From Chryseobacterium geocarposphaerae (GTDB taxonomy: Bacteria > Bacteroidota > Bacteroidia > Flavobacteriales > Weeksellaceae), in NCBI RefSeq assembly GCF_002797535.1, contig NZ_PGFD01000002.1, forward strand, positions 496,001 to 560,000: a stretch of DNA of 64,000 nucleotides, in the 5' to 3' direction. The position numbers and the translations under genes are program-made. The notes beneath the pieces are model-generated. The model ran no database searches, was not told the DNA's origin, and saw only the letters and a program-made list of their open reading frames with translations. Positions 8,570 through 17,134 of the stretch are shown in pieces (position 1 is the stretch's first letter; each line of letters begins with the position of its first letter).

Positions 8570-9457
8570 ATGAGAGTTTACGACACCAAACATTTTCTAA
8601 AAATCCTTTTCAGCCTGCACAAAAGCGATACTTTGAAAATCCTTTTTCCAAGCATGATTATTGTAGGCCTGTATTCGTGGGGAATTGAATATTTAGAAGT
8701 CGAATATCTTCATCTTACTTCAAAATCAGGAATCAGTAATGTCGGGATGATTCATTCCTTGCTTGGTTTTGTACTTTCTTTACTATTGGTTTTCAGAACC
8801 AATACTGCCTATGACAGATGGTGGGAAGGAAGAAAACTCTGGGGAAAACTGGTAAACGATTCCCGAAATTTTGCTATAAAAATCAATTCCATTCTTGAAA
8901 ATGACAGAAAAGATGCCGAACAGATTGCAAGGTACTTAAAGTTTTTTCCTCATTTCTTAGCCAAGCATCTTTCTAAAGATTCTACGAGATTGGCTCTGGA
9001 CGAAGACTATTCGGAGATTGAACGGTCTATAAAGAACCATGGACCTAATGAAATCATTAGCCTTCTGACCTATAAACTGAATCAGCTAAAAAAAGAAGGG
9101 AAAATTTCTGATGTGGAAATGCTGTATCTGGATACACAACTCAGCGGTTTCTTAGAAGTTTGCGGTGGATGTGAGAGAATTAAAAACACTCCGATTCCTT
9201 ATTCTTACTCTTCTTTTGTCAAAAAGTTCATCATTCTGTATGTCATGGCATTACCGGTTGCCTATGTGATCAGCATTGGTCTTTTTATGATCCCACTTAC
9301 TGTTTTTGTCTATTATGTTTTGATGAGTTTAGAGCTTATTGCCGAAGAAATTGAAGATCCTTTCAATAATGACGAGAATGACATCCCTATGGAAGCACTG
9401 GCACAGAATATTGAAAGAAACGTTCATCAGATCATGGGATTAAACAAACTTCCCTAG
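8570..9457 (+). CDS. Bestrophin-family (UPF0187) ion channel protein
   Basis: This 295-residue membrane protein fits the bacterial bestrophin family. The signature NTAYDRWWEGRKLWGKLVNDSRN near residues 80-105 is the conserved N-terminal block. The family's helix 2 region and the two C-terminal hydrophobic segments (YVMALPVAYVISIGLFMIPLTVFVYYVL) follow, with a closing acidic patch EEIEDPFNNDENDIP. Family members form pentameric channels in the inner membrane. Ion selectivity cannot be told from sequence alone. The gene seems to be monocistronic, although an RNA methyltransferase gene follows on the same strand. Confidence 0.9.
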   Translation: MRVYDTKHFLKILFSLHKSDTLKILFPSMIIVGLYSWGIEYLEVEYLHLTSKSGISNVGMIHSLLGFVLSLLLVFRTNTAYDRWWEGRKLWGKLVNDSRNFAIKINSILENDRKDAEQIARYLKFFPHFLAKHLSKDSTRLALDEDYSEIERSIKNHGPNEIISLLTYKLNQLKKEGKISDVEMLYLDTQLSGFLEVCGGCERIKNTPIPYSYSSFVKKFIILYVMALPVAYVISIGLFMIPLTVFVYYVLMSLELIAEEIEDPFNNDENDIPMEALAQNIERNVHQIMGLNKLP

Positions 9458-9522
9458 TTTCAAAAATCGGGTTTAATAAAAAACTGTTATTTTTGATTTT
9501 TTAATCTCTACAAAATAATACA

Positions 9523-10053
9523 TTGGTACAAAAATTAAAACTGGAAGAACTCAACAGAATAGATGTGGAAACATTTAAAACGGTTGAAAAAATTCCTTTG
9601 GTAGTTGTTTTGGACAACATCAGAAGCATGCACAATGTAGGTGCTACTTTCAGAACTGCAGATGCTTTTTTGATTCAAAAGATCGTTCTTTGCGGTATTA
9701 CTCCGCAACCTCCTCACCGCGAAATTCATAAAGCGGCACTGGGAGCTACAGAAAGTGTTGACTGGAGCCATGAAAATGATATCAATACTGCCATTAATGA
9801 TTTAAAATCGCAGGGTTTTGAAATTGTGGGAATTGAGCAAACGACAAGCAGCCAAATGATCACCGATTTCACCATAGATAAGTCTAAAAAATATGCCGTT
9901 ATCTTAGGAAATGAAGTAGAAGGAATCAGTGATGAAGCCCTTCCTAATATCGATTCTTTCCTGGAAATTCCCCAATTGGGAACAAAGCATTCTTTAAATG
10001 TGAGCGTATGCGGAGGAATCGTAATGTGGGAGTTTGCGAAAGCCCTAAAATAA
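9523..10053 (+). CDS. SpoU/TrmH-family RNA 2'-O-ribose methyltransferase
   Basis: This 176-residue protein has the three SPOUT motifs: NIRSMHNVGATFRTADAF near the N-terminus, AVILGNEVEGIS in the middle and IPQLGTKHSLNVSVCGGIVMWE at the end. These form the trefoil knot that binds S-adenosylmethionine and methylates ribose of tRNA or rRNA; the exact target position is not visible. The start is a TTG at 9523, because there is no in-frame ATG before the first conserved block. There is no N-terminal RNA-binding domain, so it resembles the short TrmH/TrmL-type members. Confidence 0.88.
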   Translation: MVQKLKLEELNRIDVETFKTVEKIPLVVVLDNIRSMHNVGATFRTADAFLIQKIVLCGITPQPPHREIHKAALGATESVDWSHENDINTAINDLKSQGFEIVGIEQTTSSQMITDFTIDKSKKYAVILGNEVEGISDEALPNIDSFLEIPQLGTKHSLNVSVCGGIVMWEFAKALK

Positions 10054-10238
10054 AAAAACTGCATATGCCTAAAAGACAGTGCAGTTTGAAATAAATCTAA
10101 TAAAAAGTAAAAATGAAAGGCGACAAAGATACTTCTTTTTCCTTTACAAACAAATTTTAACATCACTTTTCAAAAAAAATCATCAAAAAAAAGCGATATA
10201 CAGAAAAATTTTAGTTTAATTTTTTATAAATTAGCACC

Positions 10239-10892
10239 ATGTTTATCAAGGATTATATCTCAAAAGACTTTCCATGTTTTAGCCTGACTGATTCAATAGA
10301 AGCAGCTAGGGATTTATTAGAAGACTTTGGATATACTCATGTTTTCATCAAAAAATCCCATCATTTTTACGGAGCCATTGCCATAGACTTTCTTTATGAA
10401 GAAGAAGAGGGTACTTTAAAAGACCTGGAACACCAGATAGAACGTTTTGCGATATCGGAAGACAGCAATATCATGGACAGTATCCGTCTGTTTCATACTT
10501 TTAACACTAATGTGGTTCCTGTTATCAATAAAAATGAAAAATATTTAGGATATATAAGCTGTGATGATATTTTCCAGGATTTATCAAAATATCCGCTGTT
10601 TTCTGAAACGGGAGCGATCCTTACCATAGAAACTCCGGCGAGAAAATATTCCATGACAGAAATTGCCAATATTATAGAAAGCAACAATTCTAAATTTTAC
10701 GGAGGATTTATCAGTTTTATGTCGGATGAAGTGATTCATGTGACGATAAAGATCAGCAATGAAAACCTGGCTTCGATAGACGCCACATTCGACCGATATG
10801 ATTACCGAATTGTGGAAAAATATTATTCGGATGAAAAATCGGACCTGTATAAGGACAGATTCGGCTTTTTCCAAAAATTCATAGAAATCTAA
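10239..10892 (+). CDS. CBS-domain protein
   Basis: This 217-residue protein has two CBS-like units. The first spans residues 1-60 (MFIKDYISKDFPCFSLTDSIEA, then HVFIKKSHHFYGAI); the second spans ~75-125 (DSNIMDSIRLFHTFNTNVVPVINKNEKYLGYIS). The C-terminal third has an ACT-like pattern (AILTIETPARKYSMTEIANIIES). CBS pairs usually bind adenosine nucleotides. It sits two bases before the NAD kinase gene (stop 10892, ATG 10895), so the two are co-expressed. That invites the idea of nucleotide-dependent regulation, but this is inference. Confidence 0.75.
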   Translation: MFIKDYISKDFPCFSLTDSIEAARDLLEDFGYTHVFIKKSHHFYGAIAIDFLYEEEEGTLKDLEHQIERFAISEDSNIMDSIRLFHTFNTNVVPVINKNEKYLGYISCDDIFQDLSKYPLFSETGAILTIETPARKYSMTEIANIIESNNSKFYGGFISFMSDEVIHVTIKISNENLASIDATFDRYDYRIVEKYYSDEKSDLYKDRFGFFQKFIEI

Positions 10893-10894
10893 GC

Positions 10895-11764
10895 ATGAAA
10901 GCAGCCATATATTCTCAGAAAAAAGATCTTGACACCTTTTTATATCTCAGTAAATTTATTTCAGAGCTGGAAAGCAGAGGTGTAGCATCTGTTCTTTATG
11001 ACGAAATGGCTGAAGCCCTTCAGTTTTCAAAAATTTTCGAGACTTTTAATTGTAAGCAAGATCTTCTAGAGAAAAAAGTGGATCTTTTTTTCACATTTGG
11101 AGGAGACGGAACGATTGTAAACTCTTTAACTTTTATTGAAGATTTAGAAATTCCTGTTGTTGGGGTAAATACCGGAAGACTCGGTTTTCTGGCAAGCTTT
11201 ACAAAAGAAGAAGCGTTCAGGGAGCTGGATGCCATTTTAAAAGGAGATATTAAAACCAGCCGAAGATCAGTAATTGAAGTAGTTTCTCCCGGCTTAGAAG
11301 AAGGTTTTTTCCCTTATGCATTAAATGATGTGACCGTTTCCAGAAAAGAAACGACTTCCATGATTACTGTAGATTCATACATTAATGATGAATTTTTAAA
11401 TGTATTCTGGGGAGACGGGGTAATTGTTTCGACACCTACAGGTTCTACGGCATATTCATTAAGCTGCGGCGGGCCGATCATTTCTCCCAATAACGAAAAT
11501 TTTGTCATTACTCCTATTGCACCTCACAATCTTAATGTAAGACCTTTGGTGGTTAATGACAGGGTAGAAATCAAGTTTAGGGTAGAAAGCAGGGTTCCCC
11601 AGTATTCTCTTTCTTTAGACTCAAGATTAATACATATAGAAACAGATAAGGAAATTATTATAAAAAAGGCATCTTTCCAGCTTCTTCTGGTGCAGCCCAA
11701 CAATTTAAGTTTTTACGAAACCATCCGTCAAAAGCTACTTTGGGGCCGAGATAAAAGAAATTAG
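10895..11764 (+). CDS. nadK: NAD kinase
   Basis: NAD kinase makes NADP from NAD and ATP or polyphosphate in the cytoplasm. The 289-residue protein has the family motifs GGDGTIVNS, NTGRLGFLA and a DGVIVSTPTGSTAYSLSCGGPI block, which form the nucleotide-binding site, including the GGDGT aspartate that acts as general base. Length is normal for bacterial NadK. It follows the CBS gene with a 2-base gap and is followed by fbaA after a 70-base gap. No odd features are seen. Confidence 0.96.
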   Translation: MKAAIYSQKKDLDTFLYLSKFISELESRGVASVLYDEMAEALQFSKIFETFNCKQDLLEKKVDLFFTFGGDGTIVNSLTFIEDLEIPVVGVNTGRLGFLASFTKEEAFRELDAILKGDIKTSRRSVIEVVSPGLEEGFFPYALNDVTVSRKETTSMITVDSYINDEFLNVFWGDGVIVSTPTGSTAYSLSCGGPIISPNNENFVITPIAPHNLNVRPLVVNDRVEIKFRVESRVPQYSLSLDSRLIHIETDKEIIIKKASFQLLLVQPNNLSFYETIRQKLLWGRDKRN

Positions 11765-11834
11765 TTATTGAGCAAAAATGATTACCTTTACAACAATTTT
11801 ACAAGATCCTAATAATTTATATAAAAAGTAAAAC

Positions 11835-12905
11835 ATGAGCAGAATTTTTCCGGCAGGAGTTGCCACAGGTCAATTAGTTACCGATATTTTTCAATATGCT
11901 AAAGAAAATAAATTTGCATTACCGGCAGTAAACGTAATTGGTTCCAGCAACATTAATGCAGTTATGGAAACTGCAGCGAAATTAAACTCTCCTGTTATTA
12001 TTCAGTTTTCAAATGGTGGAGCTGCTTACAACGCAGGAAAAGGATTAAACAACGATGGGCAGAGAGCAGCGATTTTAGGTGCTGTTGCAGGAGCTAAACA
12101 TATCCATACGCTGGCTGAAGCTTACGGAGCAACTGTAATTCTTCACACAGACCACTGTGCAAAAAAATTATTGCCTTGGATTGACGGATTGATGGATGCT
12201 AACGAAGAGCATTACAAACAAACGGGAAAATCTCTTTATTCTTCTCATATGCTTGATCTTTCTGAAGAGCCTTTAGAAGAAAACTTAGAAATTTCTGCTC
12301 AATATTTCGAAAGAATGGCTAAACTTCAGATGACTCTTGAAGTGGAAATCGGAGTTACAGGAGGCGAAGAAGATGGTGTTGACAACTCAGATGTTGACAA
12401 CTCAAAATTATATACTCAGCCTGAAGACATCGCTTACACCTACGAAAAATTGAAGGCGATATCCGACAACTTTACAATTGCAGCCGCATTTGGTAACGTA
12501 CACGGAGTTTATAAGCCAGGAAACGTAGTTCTTACTCCGAAAATTCTTGACAATTCTCAGAAATATGTTCAGGAGAAATTCGGAACAGCGGCTAAGCCGG
12601 TGAACTTCGTATTCCACGGAGGTTCTGGTTCTACTTTGGAAGAAATCAGAGAAGCCATCGACTATGGAGTAATCAAAATGAATATTGACACTGACCTTCA
12701 GTTTGCTTATACAGAAGGAATCAGAGATTATATGGTAAACAATATCGAGTATTTGAGAACTCAGATCGGAAACCCTGAAGGAGAAGAGAAACCAAATAAA
12801 AAATTCTACGATCCGAGAGTTTGGATGAGAAAAGGTGAAGAAACTTTCTCTACAAGATTGGTTCAGGCATTTGAAGATTTAAATAACGTAAATACTTTAA
12901 AATAA
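11835..12905 (+). CDS. fbaA: Class II fructose-bisphosphate aldolase
   Basis: This enzyme cleaves fructose-1,6-bisphosphate to dihydroxyacetone phosphate and glyceraldehyde-3-phosphate in glycolysis and runs the reverse in gluconeogenesis; it needs a divalent metal. The 356-residue protein is in the class IIA (FbaA) group. The motifs ILHTDHCAKKLLPW and EVEIGVTGGEEDGVDN are present, then GNVHGVY and VFHGGSGS provide metal and phosphate ligands, and KMNIDTDLQ is at the substrate end. Length and motif order match E. coli FbaA. It is probably well expressed, but a promoter box was not clear. Confidence 0.96.
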   Translation: MSRIFPAGVATGQLVTDIFQYAKENKFALPAVNVIGSSNINAVMETAAKLNSPVIIQFSNGGAAYNAGKGLNNDGQRAAILGAVAGAKHIHTLAEAYGATVILHTDHCAKKLLPWIDGLMDANEEHYKQTGKSLYSSHMLDLSEEPLEENLEISAQYFERMAKLQMTLEVEIGVTGGEEDGVDNSDVDNSKLYTQPEDIAYTYEKLKAISDNFTIAAAFGNVHGVYKPGNVVLTPKILDNSQKYVQEKFGTAAKPVNFVFHGGSGSTLEEIREAIDYGVIKMNIDTDLQFAYTEGIRDYMVNNIEYLRTQIGNPEGEEKPNKKFYDPRVWMRKGEETFSTRLVQAFEDLNNVNTLK

Positions 12906-12916
12906 AAATTGGTAAG

Positions 12917-12971
12917 AAGTAAAATGTATAATGTAGTAAGTTCAGCACTTTCTCTTTTATACATTTTACTT
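12917..12971. repeat. Inverted repeat between fbaA and accD (15-bp arms)
   Basis: The arms AAGTAAAATGTATAA and TTATACATTTTACTT are complementary, with a 25-base spacer. A run of T follows (12971-12976), so it may stop fbaA transcription. It is AT-only in the arms, so it is a weaker terminator than the GC-rich ones in this window. Confidence 0.55.
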
Positions 12972-12999
12972 TTTTCATTGTACATTAATATATTATAAA

Positions 13000-13857
13000 A
13001 TGGCAGCATTCGACTGGTTTAAAAGAAAAGCAAAAAACATTACGACTTCTACTGATGAAAAAAAGGATGTTCCCAAAGGTCTTTGGCACCAAACTCCTTC
13101 TGGAAAAGTAGTTGAGCATGAAGAATTAAAAAGAAACAACTATGTTTCTCCTGAGGATGGATTTCATGTAAGAATTGGAAGTGCAGAATTTTTTGATATC
13201 CTTTTTGATGAAGGTAAATTCACTGAGTTAGATGCTAACGTTGAAAGTATAGATATCCTTAATTTTAAAGATACGAAGCCTTACGCAGACCGTTTAAAAG
13301 AAGTAAAAGCGAAAACAAAGCTTACTGACTCTATCAGAAACGCCGTAGGAACTGTAAAAGGAACTGAAATGGTAGTTTCTTGTATGGATTTTGCTTTTAT
13401 CGGAGGATCTTTGGGTTCTGTAATGGGAGAAAAAATCAGAAGAGCGGTAGATTATTGTATTCAGCACAAACTTCCTTACATGATTATCTGTCAGTCAGGA
13501 GGTGCAAGAATGCAGGAAGCAACGTATTCTCTGATGCAGTTGGCAAAAGTACAGGCAAAATTGGCTCAGCTTTCAGAAGCGGGACTTTTATACATCGCTT
13601 ACCTTTGTGATCCTACTTTTGGAGGTATTACGGCTTCTTTTGCTATGACAGCGGATATTATCATGGCTGAACCGGGAGCTTTAATCGGTTTTGCAGGACC
13701 TAGAGTTATTCGCGAAACAATTGGTAGAGATCTACCGGAAGGATTCCAGACTTCTGAATTCCTGCAGGAAAAAGGATTTGTGGATTTCATCGTGAAAAGA
13801 ACTGAAATTCAGGACACCGTAGCTAAAACAGTAAATTTATTGGCAGTACGTGCTTAA
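13000..13857 (+). CDS. accD: Acetyl-CoA carboxylase carboxyltransferase subunit beta, zinc-ribbon-less
   Basis: AccD forms, with AccA, the carboxyltransferase that makes malonyl-CoA for fatty-acid synthesis. The 285-residue protein has the family's crotonase-like core: [52 protein letters not shown] and [11 protein letters not shown]. Its N-terminus differs from the E. coli type. Where four cysteines normally hold a zinc (two CxxC pairs), residues 29-55 read LWHQTPSGK and VSPEDGFH, with no cysteine. My recollection is that Flavobacteriia share this state, which I could not test here. A terminator follows. Confidence 0.93.
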   Translation: MAAFDWFKRKAKNITTSTDEKKDVPKGLWHQTPSGKVVEHEELKRNNYVSPEDGFHVRIGSAEFFDILFDEGKFTELDANVESIDILNFKDTKPYADRLKEVKAKTKLTDSIRNAVGTVKGTEMVVSCMDFAFIGGSLGSVMGEKIRRAVDYCIQHKLPYMIICQSGGARMQEATYSLMQLAKVQAKLAQLSEAGLLYIAYLCDPTFGGITASFAMTADIIMAEPGALIGFAGPRVIRETIGRDLPEGFQTSEFLQEKGFVDFIVKRTEIQDTVAKTVNLLAVRA

Positions 13858-13879
13858 AATTTGTAACAAAAATACAATC

Positions 13880-13910
13880 ATCTCTCTCTAATTAGGGAGA
13901 GATTTTTATT
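13880..13910 (+). terminator. Intrinsic terminator after accD
   Basis: A 10-bp stem (13880-13889 with 13894-13903, one G-U pair) with an AATT loop is followed by TTTTATT. It ends just before the next gene's ATG at 13912. Confidence 0.7.
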
Positions 13911-13911
13911 G

Positions 13912-14430
13912 ATGAGAACTTTTAAAATATTCTTTGATACGATCCGGAGTATGAGTTTCAAAAAGATCATGCGTCTTTTGTCACTCGTTCTGCCCCATCC
14001 TCTTTTTTCTTTATTAAGTTTTCATGCCACCATACAAGCGTACACCATTGCTCAGAAAAAATTCCCTAAAACCGCTTCTAATAATGGTATCGGAAATGCT
14101 TTCAGACATGCTTTGTGGTGCTGCTTTATCATGATGTACTGCTGTAAAGTTTCTTCTCCTCAAAAAGCACTGGAATTCTGTAAAAGAATGACCGATATGC
14201 ACGAAGAATTATTTCCCAACCAGCCATTGGAAACAAAAATGGATCTTCATAACAATAAAATCGGGATGGATTATTTTATGGAATTACTGCCCGGAATCCA
14301 CCGTCAGTTCTTTGAAAAAAGCTTTTTCATAGATGGCCTGGAAAAGAAAATGAAGGAGGCAAAAGTCTTAAAAAATCTGGATGATGATTTTGATGGCTTT
14401 CTGGTTTATCTTTCTGATGTTAAATCGTAA
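13912..14430 (+). CDS. DUF6973-like protein with conserved His/Asn motifs
   Basis: This 172-residue protein carries GIGNAFRHALWCC, then MTDMHEELFP and MDLHNNKIGMDYF. This spacing of RHA.W, D.HE and MDLHNN.G is the pattern I associate with the DUF6973 family. The histidines and the acidic residues look like a metal site, but no enzyme activity has been assigned to my knowledge. The ATG at 13912 is used rather than the TTG one codon earlier. It is separated from the accD terminator by a few bases, so it must rely on its own or a read-through promoter. Confidence 0.55.
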   Translation: MRTFKIFFDTIRSMSFKKIMRLLSLVLPHPLFSLLSFHATIQAYTIAQKKFPKTASNNGIGNAFRHALWCCFIMMYCCKVSSPQKALEFCKRMTDMHEELFPNQPLETKMDLHNNKIGMDYFMELLPGIHRQFFEKSFFIDGLEKKMKEAKVLKNLDDDFDGFLVYLSDVKS

Positions 14431-14532
14431 AGATATTAAATTGTTAGGATGTAAATCTGTACATTTGTTTTTTATAGAACGAAATAAGCAGCTTAACGAA
14501 TTAACAACTTTACAACTTAACAAAAAATAAAG

Positions 14533-15936
14533 ATGGTTCTCAGCAGAATTTGGTCGGCATTTATCATTGTTGCCATTGCTATTGCAAGTATAAAATACAT
14601 TTCCTCAAGTCACTACAAAACCATTTTTAACGATATGGTAGTGGGAAAAGGAGGCGATACGGTACAGATTGCAACACAGAAAATAAATACACTTTCTCCG
14701 ATTGTCCGGGACAGTTTGATGAAAAAGCCCGATTTTGCTGACAACAGAATCCACTATAAAACTGATTCACTAAAACAAAATGTAAAAGTATATCGTGTTC
14801 AGGAAGCTGATGGCGTAATCGGAACCTCTGAAACAGCAGTGAAGATATGTTTGGGGTTGATCGGGATTATGACGTTATTCATGGGATTCATGAGTATTGC
14901 TGAAAAAGCAGGCGGAATCAATTTATTGAGCAGGTTAATACAGCCCTTTTTCTCAAAACTATTTCCTGAAATCCCTAAAAATCATCCTGCTTTCGGGCAT
15001 ATGCTGATGAATTTCAGTGCCAATCTCTTAGGTTTGGATAATGCAGCAACTCCTTTTGGCTTGAAAGCCATGGAAAGTCTGCAGACTTTAAATCCGAGTA
15101 AAGACACGGCAAGTAATTCTCAGATCATGTTTCTTTGCCTTCATGCAGGAGGAATGACGCTGATTCCGGTTTCTATTATTGCTATTCGCGCTTCGATGGG
15201 ATCAAAAACTCCTACCGACATTTTCCTACCGTGTATGATTGCGACGTTTGCCGCGACTTTAGCTGCAATGATCATAGTTTCGCTCTATCAGAAGATTAAT
15301 TTATTAAGACCTGTCGTTCTTGCATATGTTGGGGGAATTTCGGCTCTTATCGCTTTACTGGTTTTATATTTAACTCAATTAAGCAAAGACGAGTTGGATG
15401 ATTTCAGCAAAGTACTCAGCAACGGATTAATTCTTTTCATCTTCCTTGCCATTGTGCTTGGAGCCGTTTATAAAAAAATCAATGTTTTTGATGCCTTTAT
15501 TGAAGGAGCAAAAGAAGGTTTTACAACCTGTGTAAAGATTATTCCGTATTTGGTAGGGATGTTGATCGCCATCTCCCTGTTAAGAACTTCCGGAGTTTTT
15601 GATGTGATTATTGACGGAATGAAATGGGTAGCCAATGCCGCAAACTTTGATCCCCGATTTGTAGACGGTCTTCCAACTGCTTTAATCAAGCCATTATCAG
15701 GTTCTGGAGCAAGAGGAATGATGGTTGATACCATGACAACCTTCGGAGCAGACAGCTTTCAGGGAAAATTGGCAGCTGTTCTTCAGGGAAGCTCAGATAC
15801 GACGTTTTACGTAATTGCTGTGTATTTTGGAGCGGTAGCCATAAAGAATACCAGATACACCGTAATTGCCATGCTTTTGGCGGATCTGGTGGGTGTTATA
15901 ACTTCTATTGCGCTGGCTTATCTTTTCTTTGCATAA
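14533..15936 (+). CDS. Fused SpmA-SpmB nucleoside-recognition (Gate) domain membrane protein
   Basis: This 467-residue protein has about ten hydrophobic segments. The N-terminal half (to residue ~260) resembles SpmA: MNFSANLLGLDNAATPFGLKAM and HAGGMTLIPVS. The C-terminal half (from ~300) resembles SpmB: GAKEGFTTCVKIIPYLVGML, then LPTALIKPLSGSGARGMMVD and LQGSSDTTFYV. In sporulating Firmicutes these are two separate proteins needed for spore core dehydration, but both belong to the nucleoside-recognition/Gate family found in many non-sporulators. The substrate here is unknown. It is followed, 8 bases later, by an ATP-grasp gene on the same strand. Confidence 0.85.
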   Translation: MVLSRIWSAFIIVAIAIASIKYISSSHYKTIFNDMVVGKGGDTVQIATQKINTLSPIVRDSLMKKPDFADNRIHYKTDSLKQNVKVYRVQEADGVIGTSETAVKICLGLIGIMTLFMGFMSIAEKAGGINLLSRLIQPFFSKLFPEIPKNHPAFGHMLMNFSANLLGLDNAATPFGLKAMESLQTLNPSKDTASNSQIMFLCLHAGGMTLIPVSIIAIRASMGSKTPTDIFLPCMIATFAATLAAMIIVSLYQKINLLRPVVLAYVGGISALIALLVLYLTQLSKDELDDFSKVLSNGLILFIFLAIVLGAVYKKINVFDAFIEGAKEGFTTCVKIIPYLVGMLIAISLLRTSGVFDVIIDGMKWVANAANFDPRFVDGLPTALIKPLSGSGARGMMVDTMTTFGADSFQGKLAAVLQGSSDTTFYVIAVYFGAVAIKNTRYTVIAMLLADLVGVITSIALAYLFFA

Positions 15937-15944
15937 AGTTAATA

Positions 15945-16682
15945 ATGAAAGCCTACATTCAAACTGATACAACAGGGGAATTTTATAATGTGAATGCCTT
16001 TATAGCATATGAAGGGTTCAAAAACTTTGGTTATGAAATAGAAAAATTTGTTGATGCAGACGATATTTCAGATAACAATCCGGAAAATATAATTATAGGA
16101 GGAATCGGAAATGTAAGAAAGAGGCTTAAAAACCTAAACATAATTCGTCCCGATAAGGAAATTGATTATCCTGAGGAATTAAAACCTTTTTTGAAAAGAA
16201 AAATTTGGGAATCAACAATTAATCAAATTTTCTCAGATAAAAACAACTGGAATATTTTCATTAAGCCCAAAACAGAAACAAAATTGTTTGCCGGAAAAGT
16301 TATTCAAAATGAAATGGATTTTTTAGGCATTATTAATAAAGAAAAAGACATTGAAGTACTTTGTTCTGAGCTTATTGATTTTAAAACAGAATGGAGATGT
16401 TTTATTCGATATAAAGAAATCTTAGACATTCGAAGATACAAAGGAGACTGGGATACAAAAATAGACATAAAAATTGTTGAAGCCGCCATAAATTCATTTA
16501 CATCACAACCCAATTCATTTGCTTTAGATTTTGGTGTAAATACAAAAGGGGAAACAATATTAGTTGAAGTGAATGATGGACATTCTTTAGGAACTTATGG
16601 TCTTTCGTCCATTAATTATGCGAAGTTTCTTTCCGCCAGATGGAGTGAGCTCACCCAAACAGAAGATTATTTAAACTTTTAA
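15945..16682 (+). CDS. ATP-grasp protein, R2K-clade (DUF4343-like)
   Basis: The 245-residue protein looks like a compact ATP-grasp ligase of the R2K type. FIKPKTETKLFAGKVI carries the nucleotide-binding lysines. ELIDFKTEWRCFIRYKEILDIRRYKGD carries the R..V/I-type catalytic arginines, and FALDFGVNTKGETILVEVNDGHSLG carries the D...E.N metal-binding end. R2K proteins are predicted amide or peptide ligases, often found in phage, plasmid or conflict contexts. No acceptor is obvious here. The small gene downstream (14-base gap) is the only candidate partner. I am fairly sure of ATP-grasp and moderately sure of the clade. Confidence 0.72.
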   Translation: MKAYIQTDTTGEFYNVNAFIAYEGFKNFGYEIEKFVDADDISDNNPENIIIGGIGNVRKRLKNLNIIRPDKEIDYPEELKPFLKRKIWESTINQIFSDKNNWNIFIKPKTETKLFAGKVIQNEMDFLGIINKEKDIEVLCSELIDFKTEWRCFIRYKEILDIRRYKGDWDTKIDIKIVEAAINSFTSQPNSFALDFGVNTKGETILVEVNDGHSLGTYGLSSINYAKFLSARWSELTQTEDYLNF

Positions 16683-16696
16683 AAAAAAAATCAATA

Positions 16697-17080
16697 ATGA
16701 TTACAGATAAAGAATTTACATTAAGACTAATACGCCAGTTAACTCAAGCATTAGAAAAACTTATTTTGGATAAGCCTGAAGAAAGTTTAATGCAGAAAGA
16801 ACTGGATTTTGAAACTTTGATGAGGGATATTTTCAAGTTTGATTTTACCACTCTTTCATCAAAAACAAAAGAAGAGATTATTGAAATCGTCAACGAAAGG
16901 CAGGAAAGAGATCACAAGGATTATTATGAAATGTTGGGAAATCTTTTCTATTTTAATGGAAAAGCGAATGGAAATAAGGACTTTTTGGACAAGGCAAAAA
17001 CATTCTACGAGTTGTACCTTCAGACCAGTGGGATTTTTGCTTTGCCAATTATCAACAGAATTAATGAACTTAAGAATTAA
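16697..17080 (+). CDS. Small helical protein downstream of the R2K ATP-grasp gene
   Basis: This 127-residue protein is almost wholly helical by pattern. It opens with EFTLRLIRQLTQALEKLIL, has a charged middle (KTKEEIIEIVNERQERDHKDYY) and ends with KAKTFYELYLQTSGIFALP, which resembles one TPR-like hairpin. The N-terminal block recalls a family of small helical proteins (DUF6483-like), but I would not insist on it. No catalytic motif is seen. It probably shares a transcript with the ATP-grasp gene and ends at a strong hairpin. Confidence 0.55.
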   Translation: MITDKEFTLRLIRQLTQALEKLILDKPEESLMQKELDFETLMRDIFKFDFTTLSSKTKEEIIEIVNERQERDHKDYYEMLGNLFYFNGKANGNKDFLDKAKTFYELYLQTSGIFALPIINRINELKN

Positions 17081-17094
17081 AAGCTTTATATAAC

Positions 17095-17134
17095 AACGAC
17101 TCGGGGCGGCCTTAAAAGGCCGCCCCGAGTCGTT
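17095..17134. terminator. GC-rich perfect hairpin between convergent genes
   Basis: The stem is 19 bp, perfect, at 17095-17113 and 17116-17134 with a two-base loop (AA). Its CGGGGCGGCC core is strikingly GC-rich in an AT-rich region. It overlaps the stop codon (17133-17135) of the retropepsin gene on the minus strand. No T-run follows either arm, so it could stop transcription or protect 3' ends on both strands without being a textbook terminator. Confidence 0.65.

Noticed and set aside
8497-8688. 63-codon frame overlapping the bestrophin start
   Set aside because: It lies in another frame of bestrophin and has no known motif; bestrophin is clearly real.
10056-10087. Hairpin after the RNA methyltransferase gene (arms AAACTGCA/TGCAGTTT)
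   Set aside because: The stem is short with a 16-base loop and no T-run follows; terminator function is not supported.
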